This document shows, in pieces, positions 16,311-25,319 of a stretch of DNA of 64,000 bases. Position 1 is the stretch's first letter. Each line of letters starts with the position of its first letter. Below the pieces are notes generated by a model. That model was not told the origin of the DNA. It saw nothing but the letters and a program-made list of their open reading frames with translations, and did no database searches. The stretch comes from an uncultured Lachnospiraceae bacterium (GTDB taxonomy: Bacteria; Bacillota; Clostridia; Lachnospirales; Lachnospiraceae), in assembly GCA_900551115.1 (NCBI GenBank), contig URUY01000003.1:62001-126000 (forward strand). Direction: 5' to 3'. The position numbers and the translations under genes are program-made.

Positions 16311-16727
16311 ATGTGTTTGACAGATAAAAAGATTGTAAAAAACGGCAATACTAAAAAGCACGGCGCAGGAAATAACAGAAAAACAGGCACCGAAAAAGAA
16401 GAGCAGGCAGCGAGATATCTGACGGAAAGGAATTTTCGTCTGACAGAGAAAAATTTCAGGTGCAGACAGGGTGAAATAGATATTATCGGTTATGACGGGG
16501 AATACCTTGTATTTGTGGAGGTAAAATACAGAAGCAGCCGGGCTTTTGACAATCCGCTGGCGGCAGTTGATGTGCGTAAAAGGCACAAAATATGCAGGAC
16601 TGCGGATTATTACCGTTACATAAAAGGGATAGAAGGGATGCCTGTCAGATATGACGTGGTTGGAATCCTTGCACAGGAGACGGTCTGGATTAAAAATGCA
16701 TTTTCCCATATTTATGCGCGAGGTTAG
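16311..16727 (+). CDS. yraN: YraN family protein (UPF0102), nuclease-like
   Basis: 138 residues. The core CRQGEIDIIGYDGEYLVFVEVKYR carries the E..D...(F)VEVK pattern of a restriction-endonuclease-like fold. GTEKEEQAARYLTERNF is also typical. The biological role is poorly known; it is often near rnhB in bacteria, and the van-like genes appear inserted between ylqH and this gene. ATG 16311 is close to its GAGGG site; TTG 16317 is a possible alternative start. Confidence 0.9.
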   Translation: MCLTDKKIVKNGNTKKHGAGNNRKTGTEKEEQAARYLTERNFRLTEKNFRCRQGEIDIIGYDGEYLVFVEVKYRSSRAFDNPLAAVDVRKRHKICRTADYYRYIKGIEGMPVRYDVVGILAQETVWIKNAFSHIYARG

Positions 16728-16730
16728 TAT

Positions 16731-17600
16731 ATGGATTTTATAAGAAAAAATAAAAATGACGGACTGCGTATGCAGGAAGAGGAGAAGGAAGGCCTTAGGT
16801 ATCTGACTTTTCCGGCCTTTACCCGTACCGGTACGGTAAATCATCTGTTTTCTACCAGAATGGGCGGCGTGAGCGAAGGCATATATGGGACTATGAATCT
16901 CAGCTATACCAGAGGGGACAGGAAGGAAGCGGTGGATGAAAATTTCCGGCGCATAGCAGACGTGTTAGGCTGTAAGTGCGAGGATTTTGTCTGTTCAGAT
17001 CAAACCCATACACTGAATATTAAGAGGGTAGATAAAGAGGACTGCGGAAAAGGTGTGACAAGACCTAAGGATTATCAGGATGTGGACGGACTGGTAACAG
17101 ATGCAGAGGGCATTGCACTTGCTACTTTTTATGCAGATTGTGTACCGCTCTTTTTTTTGGACCCCGTAAAGAGGGTAATAGGACTGGCACATTCCGGCTG
17201 GAGGGGAACGGCAGGGAGGATAGGCGGCAAGATGATTAGGATTATGGAGGAGGAATACGGCTGTAAGAGAGAAAATATTCTGGCAGCAATAGGACCATCC
17301 ATTTGTGCAGACTGCTATGAGGTTTCGGAAGATGTGGCCGGCGTATTTAAGACGGAATTTGGAGATGTGGTTTTAAAGCCGGGAAAGAAGCCGGGAAAAT
17401 ACCAGCTTGATTTATGGAAGGCAAATGAAATGGTATTTTTGCAGGAAGGGCTTAAGCCCGGTCAAATTACGGTAACCGATATCTGTACCTGCTGCAATGA
17501 TAAGCTGCTGTTTTCCCACAGGGCAAGCAATGGGAAAAGAGGTAATCTTGGTGCATTTTTAATGTTGAAAAACAAGGACAGGGAGAGAAAAAATGGCTAA
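16731..17600 (+). CDS. pgeF: Peptidoglycan editing factor PgeF (YfiH/YlmD, laccase-domain)
   Basis: 289 residues of the DUF152 family. Metal-ligand motifs are visible: CSDQTHTLNI near residue 88, FYADCVPLFFLDP near 139 and GLAHSGWRGTAG near 155, plus AIGPSICADCYEV. In Escherichia coli, PgeF prevents L-serine from replacing L-alanine in peptidoglycan stems (recalled). It lies beside a D-Ser ligase and serine-racemase-like gene, which is suggestive. It overlaps the response regulator gene by 8 bases. Confidence 0.9.
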   Translation: MDFIRKNKNDGLRMQEEEKEGLRYLTFPAFTRTGTVNHLFSTRMGGVSEGIYGTMNLSYTRGDRKEAVDENFRRIADVLGCKCEDFVCSDQTHTLNIKRVDKEDCGKGVTRPKDYQDVDGLVTDAEGIALATFYADCVPLFFLDPVKRVIGLAHSGWRGTAGRIGGKMIRIMEEEYGCKRENILAAIGPSICADCYEVSEDVAGVFKTEFGDVVLKPGKKPGKYQLDLWKANEMVFLQEGLKPGQITVTDICTCCNDKLLFSHRASNGKRGNLGAFLMLKNKDRERKNG

Positions 17601-18285
17601 TATACTGGTTTGTGATGATGACAGGGAAATTGTAGAGGCAATAGAAATTTATTTAACCAATGAAGGCTATGGAATTTATAAGGCATATGACGGTGAAGAA
17701 GCAATTAAAATCCTTAACAAAGAAGACATCCACCTTTTAATAATGGATATTATGATGCCAAAGCTTGACGGTATCCATGCAACTTTAAAAATAAGGGAGT
17801 ACAGCAGTATTCCCATTATCATGCTGTCGGCAAAGTCAGAGGATATGGACAAGATTTTAGGCCTTAATATCGGTGCTGATGATTATGTGACAAAGCCCTT
17901 TAATCCGCTTGAGCTGGTAGCAAGAGTAAAATCCAACCTGCGCCGTTATACGAAGCTGGGAAGCCTGAATACGGAGAACAACGCCGTTTTCGGAATCGGC
18001 GGGCTGTGTATTAATGATGATACAAAAGAAGTGACGGTAGACGGTGAACCGGTAAAGCTTACGCCCATAGAGTATGCCATTCTGCTGCTTTTGGTAAAAA
18101 ATCCGGGCAGGGTATTTTCCATTGACCAGATTTATGAAAACATCTGGAATGAGGAAGCAATAGGCGCTGACAATACGGTGGCGGTACATATCAGACATAT
18201 CAGGGAAAAGATTGAAATCAACCCCAGGGAACCAAGATACTTAAAGGTGGTATGGGGTGTCGGATACAAGATAGAGAAGCAGTAG
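17593..18285 (+). CDS. OmpR-family response regulator, VanR-like
   Basis: 230 residues: receiver domain with phospho-acceptor Asp52 (LLIMDIMMP), GADDYVTKPFNPLELVARV, then a winged-helix DNA-binding domain (LTPIEYAILLLLVKNPGRVFS to VVWGVGYKI). The overall pattern is close to VanR, though many Lachnospiraceae regulators share it. It starts inside the end of pgeF and is followed 15 bases later by its kinase gene, so the three are probably co-transcribed. Confidence 0.9.
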   Translation: MANILVCDDDREIVEAIEIYLTNEGYGIYKAYDGEEAIKILNKEDIHLLIMDIMMPKLDGIHATLKIREYSSIPIIMLSAKSEDMDKILGLNIGADDYVTKPFNPLELVARVKSNLRRYTKLGSLNTENNAVFGIGGLCINDDTKEVTVDGEPVKLTPIEYAILLLLVKNPGRVFSIDQIYENIWNEEAIGADNTVAVHIRHIREKIEINPREPRYLKVVWGVGYKIEKQ

Positions 18286-18300
18286 ATAGAGGAGAACACA

Positions 18301-21174
18301 TTGAGAAACAGAGGATTGACAAGAAAAAAAAGCATATTGCTGCACGGGATGCAGCACTTTTGTGCCTTTCTGGCAGTTATATGTGCATCCATGCTGGTAT
18401 TATATTCTTTTGCAAGCGTAAAGGTAGACAATGCGAATTATCCGGGCGGCAGGATTATCTATGACTGGAATCTGTTTTCACAGGAAAAAAGCTTTGATGA
18501 GACAAGCACCTTTGACCATATGCTGATGAATACACTGCAGGAAATCATCAGGTACAATGTTGCCAAAAGCCAGCTTGAGGTGGACGGAGAGTTTGACGGC
18601 AGCAAGCTAATTGATGTAAGAGCGTTTGCAAACCGAAAAAACGATCTGCAGAGAGGGCAGGATTATGTGCTTGTAGATGAGAGCGGGGGAGCGCCGATGT
18701 ATCTTTTGGAGGACCTGCTTAAATGGAACAGATACGGTCTTTACTATGACTTGGCAGAAATGCCTTTGGATGTGTTTTTAAGCTACTTTGAAGGCGATAG
18801 GAATCTTGTCAAAGGGTATGGATATTATGAAATGATAGTGCTGTCCGAAGCACAGACAGAAATACTGAGGGCTTATTTGGGTGATATTGTGGACGAGCTT
18901 CTTTCCAAATCCTATGAAGTATATGGATATGAGGCATATGGATATGAGTATCAGAGTTCGGATGCAGAAACCAATCTGTCAGAAAATGCGGATACTTTTT
19001 TTGAAACAAAGATTTTTGATGAGACAACAGAAGCAGAGGAAGCGGAAGTATATGTGCAGTACGAGGTGATTCAGCCGCCGGCTTATTACATGGTGCTTGC
19101 AGACATTATGCTGAATAATCCCGGCTATATTGATAACCTTTATCTGGATTATTCTACCGGACAGATTATGGTACAGACACATATGCTGCAGGAGCGGTAT
19201 CTGCCGTCTTCCTGTATAGACCTGCAGTCCTGCGCATATAGCTGGGAGAATTACTGGCAGATGGTTACCTGGGTACAGCAGGCAGTAGAGGATCTGGCCT
19301 ATAACTATAATGAATATCTGGACTTTAAGGAGCGTTACAGTGCAGATACCACCAATATTGTTTATACTTTTGAAATGACAATGATGGGAGAACAGGTCAG
19401 AGTCAGCAATCTCTCCAAATTTGCAGAAGGAAATCTGGATGAAAAGGAAGTGGATGCGTATTACAGAAGCACCTATGGCAGGTATATGATTTACCGTCCT
19501 CAGACGATGACCTTTGAATCCAATACCGGAATTATTGAGGAGGCAGATTTATTTGCAGCTTTTTCTGATTATGAATATGCATATCCGGAAACGGCTAAAA
19601 TCTGGCTGGCGGTAGATACCACTTACCCTGCAAACGACCAGTTTGCCCAGGCTGATGCGGCATATGCCTTCATGCATCCCTATGCATTTTTCGTAACAGG
19701 TATTGGTCTCGCAGCCATTGTAACATGGTTTATACTGCTTTTGTTTCTGAGTGTTATGACAGGATATCGTAAAAATGCAGAAAAAGAGGTGCAGCTCACC
19801 TTAAGCTGGTTTGATGCAATTCCCACGGAGCCTGCGCTCCTGTTGGGAGGAGGCGCTATGGCGGGTATCCTGTTTTTTGCCTACTTGACCGGTAAAACCC
19901 TGTCGGGAAGCGGTTTGGATTTCCTGTGCAGAAACCGGCTGCAGGTGACGCTGTTTTTAGGAAGTGCCGGTATGGTTGCAAGTATGCTGTTTTGTCTGTT
20001 CTGGTATAGTCTGCTGCGGAGAATCAAGGCTCATATCCTGTGGAAAAACAGCCTGTTTAATATGCTTATGAACCATATTGTAATAAAGGCGGCAAGGAGG
20101 ATAAAAGCGTCTTTTCTTAAGGTGTATGCCAACAGCAGCCTTTTTGTTAAATGCCTTCTTTCCTTTGGCAGTATCATGGCAGTTAATTTTGCGTTGGGGG
20201 TTTTATTTTTCAGATACTTTAGATATGGCAGCAGCCGTGATATTATTTTGATTATACTGAGTGGTATTTTGATTAACGGAGCTATCATTTATCTGTGGTT
20301 TATGCATGGAGTAAAGCGCAGGCAGATAACGGAGGGAGTTTCCAGAATCAGGGATGGAGAGCTGGCATATCAGATTAATACAGAAGGGCTGCATGGGGAA
20401 AATCTGCAGCTTGCAGAAGCGGTAAACAGCATCGGAGAGGGGATTAAGACGGCAGTTGAAACCTCGATGAAGGATGAACGCTTAAAAGCGGATTTGATTA
20501 CCAATGTATCCCATGATATTAAAACGCCTCTTACCTCCATCATTAATTATGTGGATTTGCTGAAACGGGAGAAAATCGAAACGGAGCCGGTCAAAGGCTA
20601 TATTTCGGTGCTGGACGCCAAATCCCAGCGGTTAAAACAGCTTACGGATGATTTGGTGGAAGCTTCCAAGATTTCATCCGGCAATATTACGCTTATTATG
20701 GAAAGAATAAATCTGACGGAGCTGATTCACCAGTCCATGGGTGAATTTTCTGAGAAATTTGAAGAAAAGCATCTGCAGATGGTAGAAAGTCTGCCTGCGG
20801 ATCCGGTCTGCATCAGGGCTGACAGCCGGAGAATCTGGCGGGTAGTGGAAAATCTGTTTGGCAATATATATAAGTATGCACTTCCCGGTACCAGGGTCTA
20901 TATGGACATGGAGCTTTCGGAGGACAGAGAATGGGTATCCCTTTCTATTAAGAACATATCTTCACAGTCTTTGAATATCAAAGCAGAAGAGCTGACGGAG
21001 CGTTTTATCAGAGGAGATGTGTCCAGAAGCACGGAAGGCAGCGGTCTTGGACTTTCCATTGCAAAGAACCTGACGGAGCTGCAAAATGGCAGATTTCATA
21101 TTTATCTGGATGGAGATTTGTTTAAGGTAACCCTGACTTTTCCTGTATACACGGAAGAGAAGAAGGAAGAGTAA
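18301..21174 (+). CDS. Large sensor histidine kinase paired with the VanR-like regulator
   Basis: 957 residues, much longer than VanS (about 370). A first membrane helix (about 18-40) is followed by a large Tyr/Glu-rich extracytoplasmic region (about 42-460), then about five more helices (about 465-675), a HAMP-like stretch, a HisKA domain with His738 in NVSHDIKTPLTSIINYV, and a HATPase domain (VVENLFGNIYKYA, GSGLGLSIAKN). TTG 18301 follows AGGAGA. The unusual sensor architecture suggests an unknown external signal. Membrane limits are estimates. Confidence 0.9.
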   Translation: MRNRGLTRKKSILLHGMQHFCAFLAVICASMLVLYSFASVKVDNANYPGGRIIYDWNLFSQEKSFDETSTFDHMLMNTLQEIIRYNVAKSQLEVDGEFDGSKLIDVRAFANRKNDLQRGQDYVLVDESGGAPMYLLEDLLKWNRYGLYYDLAEMPLDVFLSYFEGDRNLVKGYGYYEMIVLSEAQTEILRAYLGDIVDELLSKSYEVYGYEAYGYEYQSSDAETNLSENADTFFETKIFDETTEAEEAEVYVQYEVIQPPAYYMVLADIMLNNPGYIDNLYLDYSTGQIMVQTHMLQERYLPSSCIDLQSCAYSWENYWQMVTWVQQAVEDLAYNYNEYLDFKERYSADTTNIVYTFEMTMMGEQVRVSNLSKFAEGNLDEKEVDAYYRSTYGRYMIYRPQTMTFESNTGIIEEADLFAAFSDYEYAYPETAKIWLAVDTTYPANDQFAQADAAYAFMHPYAFFVTGIGLAAIVTWFILLLFLSVMTGYRKNAEKEVQLTLSWFDAIPTEPALLLGGGAMAGILFFAYLTGKTLSGSGLDFLCRNRLQVTLFLGSAGMVASMLFCLFWYSLLRRIKAHILWKNSLFNMLMNHIVIKAARRIKASFLKVYANSSLFVKCLLSFGSIMAVNFALGVLFFRYFRYGSSRDIILIILSGILINGAIIYLWFMHGVKRRQITEGVSRIRDGELAYQINTEGLHGENLQLAEAVNSIGEGIKTAVETSMKDERLKADLITNVSHDIKTPLTSIINYVDLLKREKIETEPVKGYISVLDAKSQRLKQLTDDLVEASKISSGNITLIMERINLTELIHQSMGEFSEKFEEKHLQMVESLPADPVCIRADSRRIWRVVENLFGNIYKYALPGTRVYMDMELSEDREWVSLSIKNISSQSLNIKAEELTERFIRGDVSRSTEGSGLGLSIAKNLTELQNGRFHIYLDGDLFKVTLTFPVYTEEKKEE

Positions 21175-21251
21175 AGGAGATGACAGGTATTTTCCGGACA
21201 GTGACCGTGCAGGATATGTGACTTTGCCATAAATTTGTAGTATTAAACGAG

Positions 21252-21296
21252 AAGCACCTGTATTTTTGCTCTTGATGAGAGAAAATACAGGTGCTT
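21252..21296. terminator. Perfect inverted repeat between convergent kinase and prs genes
   Basis: AAGCACCTGTATTTT (21252-21266) is matched by AAAATACAGGTGCTT (21282-21296), a 15-base perfect stem. The T tract is weak on both strands, but the position between two convergent genes fits a bidirectional terminator. Confidence 0.75.
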
Positions 21297-21325
21297 TGTG
21301 CATTAAGTGCGTAGTTTTTATTTCA

Positions 21326-22516
21326 TCAATCCAAATCAAAAGAAACCCGGTTGTTGTATGCGTCCAAAATGCTGTGCATTTTTTCTGTGGTCGCCAGTGT
21401 ATTGGACAGGGATACGTCATGGTTCATAAAATCTATAATAGAAGCTGTAAATTTGCTCATATCAGCTTCTACAAAATATGGTCTTGAGTAAAGCTCAGGC
21501 AAAAGATAGGTCAGGTTGGTGGTAATGACCTTGTCAAAGTAACAGTTTTCATAAGCCTCATCAAAGGCTTTTAAACCGTTGGTAAACAGACCGAAGGTAC
21601 AGCAGATAAATACACGTCTTGCATGCATGGCTTTTAGCTGTCTTGCAGTGTCCAACATGCTTTCGCCGGAGGAAATCATGTCGTCAATGATAATGACGTC
21701 CTTATCCTCTATTTTATCGCCTAAAAATTCGTGAGCTACAATGGGATTTTTACCGTTTACAATCACGGAATAATCGCGGCGTTTATAAAACATACCGGTA
21801 TCTACACCCAAAACGGTAGCAAAATAAATGGCCCGGTCCAGTGCGCCCTCATCGGGACTTATTACAACAAGATGCTCCTTGTCTACAATCAGATCCTCTT
21901 CTGCAGAGAGAAGAGCCCTGATAAACTGATAAGGCGGTGTAAAGTTGTCAAAGCCGCTTAAGGGCGTTGCGTTCTGTACTCTGGGGTCGTGGGCATCAAA
22001 GGTAACAAAATTGGAAACACCCATGGAACGCAGCTCGTCTAACGCAAAAGCGCAGTCTAAGGATTCACGTCCGCTTCTTTTGTGCTGTCTGCCTTCGTAG
22101 AGAAAAGGCATAATGACATTGATGCGGTGTGCCTTACCGTTACAGGCAGATATAACGCGCTTCAAATCCTGATAGTGATCATCGGGTGACATATGGTTGG
22201 TATAACCGTTGACGCTGTATGTAATACTGTGATTACAGACATCCGTTATAAGAAAGAGGTCTTTTCCGCGGATGGATTCGTGAAATACGGCTTTTCCTTC
22301 TCCGCTTCCGAAACGGGGACATTCAAAATTGGTAAGGTAGCTGCTTTCGATATAACCATGGAAAGCAGGGTCGTTTTTTACTTTGTTGTTTACGCTTTTC
22401 CGAAAGTTCACCAAATAATCGTTGACCCTGTGAGCCAGCTTTTGGGCAGACGGCATAGCAACTATTTTTAAAGGGGCTACCGGCATAGCATTTTCAAGTT
22501 CTTGTAAATTAGGCAT
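21326..22516 (-). CDS. prs: Ribose-phosphate pyrophosphokinase (long form)
   Basis: A 396-residue PRPP synthase, longer than the usual 310-320. It makes PRPP from ribose 5-phosphate and ATP for nucleotide, His and Trp synthesis. The catalytic loop is seen in FLYEGRQHKRSGRESLDC, then TFDAHDPRVQNATP and the PRPP-binding loop DVIIIDDMISSGESMLDT. Insertions around residues 40-100 (FECPRFGSGEGKAVFHES) account for the length; such long forms seem typical of related Clostridia. GGGAGG precedes the ATG. Confidence 0.92.
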   Translation of the reverse strand: MPNLQELENAMPVAPLKIVAMPSAQKLAHRVNDYLVNFRKSVNNKVKNDPAFHGYIESSYLTNFECPRFGSGEGKAVFHESIRGKDLFLITDVCNHSITYSVNGYTNHMSPDDHYQDLKRVISACNGKAHRINVIMPFLYEGRQHKRSGRESLDCAFALDELRSMGVSNFVTFDAHDPRVQNATPLSGFDNFTPPYQFIRALLSAEEDLIVDKEHLVVISPDEGALDRAIYFATVLGVDTGMFYKRRDYSVIVNGKNPIVAHEFLGDKIEDKDVIIIDDMISSGESMLDTARQLKAMHARRVFICCTFGLFTNGLKAFDEAYENCYFDKVITTNLTYLLPELYSRPYFVEADMSKFTASIIDFMNHDVSLSNTLATTEKMHSILDAYNNRVSFDLD

Positions 22517-22552
22517 GATTTCCTCCCAGAGTATGGTCTTTCTAACAATTAA

Positions 22553-22581
22553 TTTATATCATTATGCTAGTGACACGTCAA
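22553..22581 (-). promoter_or_regulatory. Sigma-A type promoter for prs
   Basis: On the minus strand: TTGACG (22581-22576), a 17-base spacer and TATAAA (22558-22553). It overlaps a candidate promoter for the divergent DUF512 gene by 12 bases. Confidence 0.6.
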
Positions 22582-22598
22582 GGAATTTCTAGTAGAAT
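22570..22598 (+). promoter_or_regulatory. Candidate promoter for the DUF512 gene
   Basis: GTGACA (22570-22575), 17 bases, TAGAAT (22593-22598). It overlaps the divergent prs promoter, so the two may compete for polymerase. Confidence 0.45.
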
Positions 22599-22629
22599 AG
22601 AGGTAGGTTTTAAAAAGGAGCAGGTAATA

Positions 22630-23979
22630 ATGGAGAAACAAAAGGGACATGTCATAAAGCTGGTAGAAGCAGGCAGCATCGCGGAGGAAATGGGGCTTGA
22701 GCCGGGAGACAGAATTTTGTCGGTGGATGGCACGGAGATAGAAGATATTTTTGACTATCAGTTTTTGATTCAGGATACCTATATAGAAGTGCTTGTGGAG
22801 ACAAAGGATGGAGAGGAATGCCTTTTAGAGATAGACAAGGAATTTGATGAGGACCTGGGGATTGAGTTTGAAAACGGACTGATGGATGAGTACAGGCACT
22901 GTCACAACAAATGCATTTTCTGTTTTATCGACCAGATGCCTGCCGGAATGCGGGAAACCCTGTATTTTAAGGACGATGATTCCAGATTGTCTTTTTTACA
23001 GGGAAATTATGTGACATTTACGAATATGTCGGACCATGATATTGACAGAATTGTCAGATATCGTTTATCCCCTATCAACATATCCTTTCAGACTATGAAT
23101 CCGGAGCTTCGATGCAAAATGCTGAATAACCGTTTTGCAGGGGAGGCTCTTAAAAAGGTGGATACGCTTTATGAGGCCGGCATTACCATGAATGGCCAGA
23201 TTGTGCTTTGTAAGGGAATCAATGACGGAGAGGAACTGGATTACAGTATAAGGAGGCTTACGGAGTATCTGCCCCATTTGGAGAGTGTTTCCGTAGTACC
23301 GGTGGGACTTTCCAGATACAGGGACGGACTGTTTCCCTTAGAGCCCTTTGAAAAAAAAGATGCGGAAGCTGTTATCGACATGATAGAGGGGTGGCAGAAA
23401 AAAATATATAAGGAGCATGGCACGCACTTTGTCCATGCCAGTGATGAATGGTATATTTTAGCAGGCAGAGAGCTGCCGGAAGAGGAACGCTATGACGGCT
23501 ATCTGCAGCTTGAAAACGGTGTGGGCATGTTAAGGCTTCTTTTAAATGAATTTGAAGAAGGTATGCAGGAACTGGCAGAAAAGCGGAGCCTTCCGGATAA
23601 AGGGCCGTCAGGTACTGTTTCCATGGCAACGGGCAGGCTGGCATATCCGTATATATGTCGTATGGCAGAACGGATGGAAGAGGCTTTTCCGGGAATCCGT
23701 GTGCTTGTATATGAAATCCGTAATGATTTTTTCGGAGAGCAGATTACGGTCTCCGGCCTTTTGACGGGACAGGATATTTTAGCCCAGCTAAAGGGAAAGG
23801 AATTGGGGCAGCGGCTTTTGCTGCCGCAGAATGTGCTTAGGAGCGGAGAAGATGTGTTTTTGGACGATATGCATCTGTCTGCTCTTTGTGGGGCTTTACA
23901 AGTACAGGCAGATATTGTAAAATCAAGTGGTTGTGATTTTATAGACAGCATTCTTTCAGTGTGCGAGGAGGTATGTTAA
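22630..23979 (+). CDS. DUF512 family protein with PDZ-like and radical-SAM-like parts
   Basis: 449 residues. The N-terminus (HVIKLVEAGSIAEEMGLEPG) is PDZ-like. A cysteine cluster CHNKCIFCFIDQMP near residue 92 (Cx3Cx2C) fits a radical-SAM [4Fe-4S] site, followed by the DUF512 domain. The function is unknown; the gene is very often next to der, as here, which suggests a role linked to ribosome or tRNA biology (inference). ATG 22630 follows AAGGAG; the stop overlaps der by one base (TAATG). Confidence 0.88.
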   Translation: MEKQKGHVIKLVEAGSIAEEMGLEPGDRILSVDGTEIEDIFDYQFLIQDTYIEVLVETKDGEECLLEIDKEFDEDLGIEFENGLMDEYRHCHNKCIFCFIDQMPAGMRETLYFKDDDSRLSFLQGNYVTFTNMSDHDIDRIVRYRLSPINISFQTMNPELRCKMLNNRFAGEALKKVDTLYEAGITMNGQIVLCKGINDGEELDYSIRRLTEYLPHLESVSVVPVGLSRYRDGLFPLEPFEKKDAEAVIDMIEGWQKKIYKEHGTHFVHASDEWYILAGRELPEEERYDGYLQLENGVGMLRLLLNEFEEGMQELAEKRSLPDKGPSGTVSMATGRLAYPYICRMAERMEEAFPGIRVLVYEIRNDFFGEQITVSGLLTGQDILAQLKGKELGQRLLLPQNVLRSGEDVFLDDMHLSALCGALQVQADIVKSSGCDFIDSILSVCEEVC

Positions 23980-25319
23980 TGGGTAATAAAAAATCGAAAC
24001 CGATTGTGGCGGTAGTAGGAAGGCCGAATGTAGGTAAATCCACACTGTTCAATACATTGGCAGGAGAAAAGATTTCTATTGTAAAGGATACGCCGGGTAT
24101 TACAAGAGACCGTATTTATGCGGATGTTTCCTGGTTGGACAAGTCCTTTACTCTGATTGATACCGGCGGTATAGAGCCGGACAGCAGGGATATTATTTTA
24201 TCCCAGATGCGCGAACAGGCGCAGATTGCCATAGACACCGCAGATATCATTCTGTTTATGGTGGATGTAAGGCAGGGACTTGTAGATGCAGACGCAAAAG
24301 TAGCGGATATGCTGCGCCGTTCCCACAAGCCGGTTGTGCTTGTGGTAAACAAAGTGGACAGCTTTGAAAAATATATGAATGATGTCTATGAGTTTTATAA
24401 TCTGGGCATTGGTGAGCCGCATCCGGTTTCCTCTGTCAATATGCTGGGACTGGGGGATATGCTGGACGAGGTTATTTCCCATTTCCCGGAGGATATGGGG
24501 GATGAGGAAGAGGATGAGCGCATAAGAGTTGCCATTGTAGGTAAGCCTAACGTAGGGAAATCTTCTATTATTAATAAGATGTTAGGAGAAAACAGGCTGA
24601 TTGTGTCCGATATAGCAGGTACTACCAGAGATGCCGTTGATACGGATATTACCTATAACGGCAGGGAGTATGTGTTTATTGATACCGCAGGCTTGCGGCG
24701 GAAAAACAAGATAAAAGAGGATTTGGAGCATTATATGATTATCCGTACCGTAGGCGCGGTAGAACGGGCGGATGTGGTGGTGTTAGTAGTAAGCGCCGAG
24801 GAGGGCATTACCGAACAGGATGCCAAAATTGCCGGTATTGCCCATGACAGAGGAAAAGCGGTTATTATAGCTGTCAATAAATGGGATGCCATTGAAAAGG
24901 ACGATAAAACCATTTACCGTTTTACGGAAAAAGTGCGGGATGTGCTTTCCTTTATGCAGTATGCGGAGATTATTTTCATTTCTGCCAAGACCGGACAGAG
25001 GCTGCCCAAGCTTTTTGAAACCATCGACATGGTCAGCGAGAACCATGCCATGCGTGTGCAGACCGGTGTACTCAATGAAATTATGGCAGAAGCAGTTGCC
25101 ATGCAGCAGCCCCCTTCCGACAAGGGCAAGCGCTTAAAGCTGTACTATATTACACAGGCTTCCGTCAAGCCGCCTACTTTTGTTATTTTTGTAAACGATA
25201 AGGAGCTTATGCATTTTTCCTATACGAGATATATTGAAAACCAAATCAGGCAGACCTTTGGTTTCAGGGGAACGCCGCTTCGGTTTATTATCAGAGAGAG
25301 GAAGGAAAAGGAACAATGA
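23979..25319 (+). CDS. der: Ribosome biogenesis GTPase Der (EngA)
   Basis: 446 residues with two GTPase domains in tandem (GRPNVGKSTLFN near 13; GKPNVGKSSIIN near 188) and a C-terminal KH-like domain. The G3 motifs DTGGIEP and DTAGLRRK and the G4 motifs NKVD and NKWD are present. It acts in 50S assembly. ATG 23979 has GAGGAGG upstream at good spacing; ATG 23973 is too close to it. It overlaps plsY by 4 bases. Confidence 0.97.
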   Translation: MGNKKSKPIVAVVGRPNVGKSTLFNTLAGEKISIVKDTPGITRDRIYADVSWLDKSFTLIDTGGIEPDSRDIILSQMREQAQIAIDTADIILFMVDVRQGLVDADAKVADMLRRSHKPVVLVVNKVDSFEKYMNDVYEFYNLGIGEPHPVSSVNMLGLGDMLDEVISHFPEDMGDEEEDERIRVAIVGKPNVGKSSIINKMLGENRLIVSDIAGTTRDAVDTDITYNGREYVFIDTAGLRRKNKIKEDLEHYMIIRTVGAVERADVVVLVVSAEEGITEQDAKIAGIAHDRGKAVIIAVNKWDAIEKDDKTIYRFTEKVRDVLSFMQYAEIIFISAKTGQRLPKLFETIDMVSENHAMRVQTGVLNEIMAEAVAMQQPPSDKGKRLKLYYITQASVKPPTFVIFVNDKELMHFSYTRYIENQIRQTFGFRGTPLRFIIRERKEKEQ

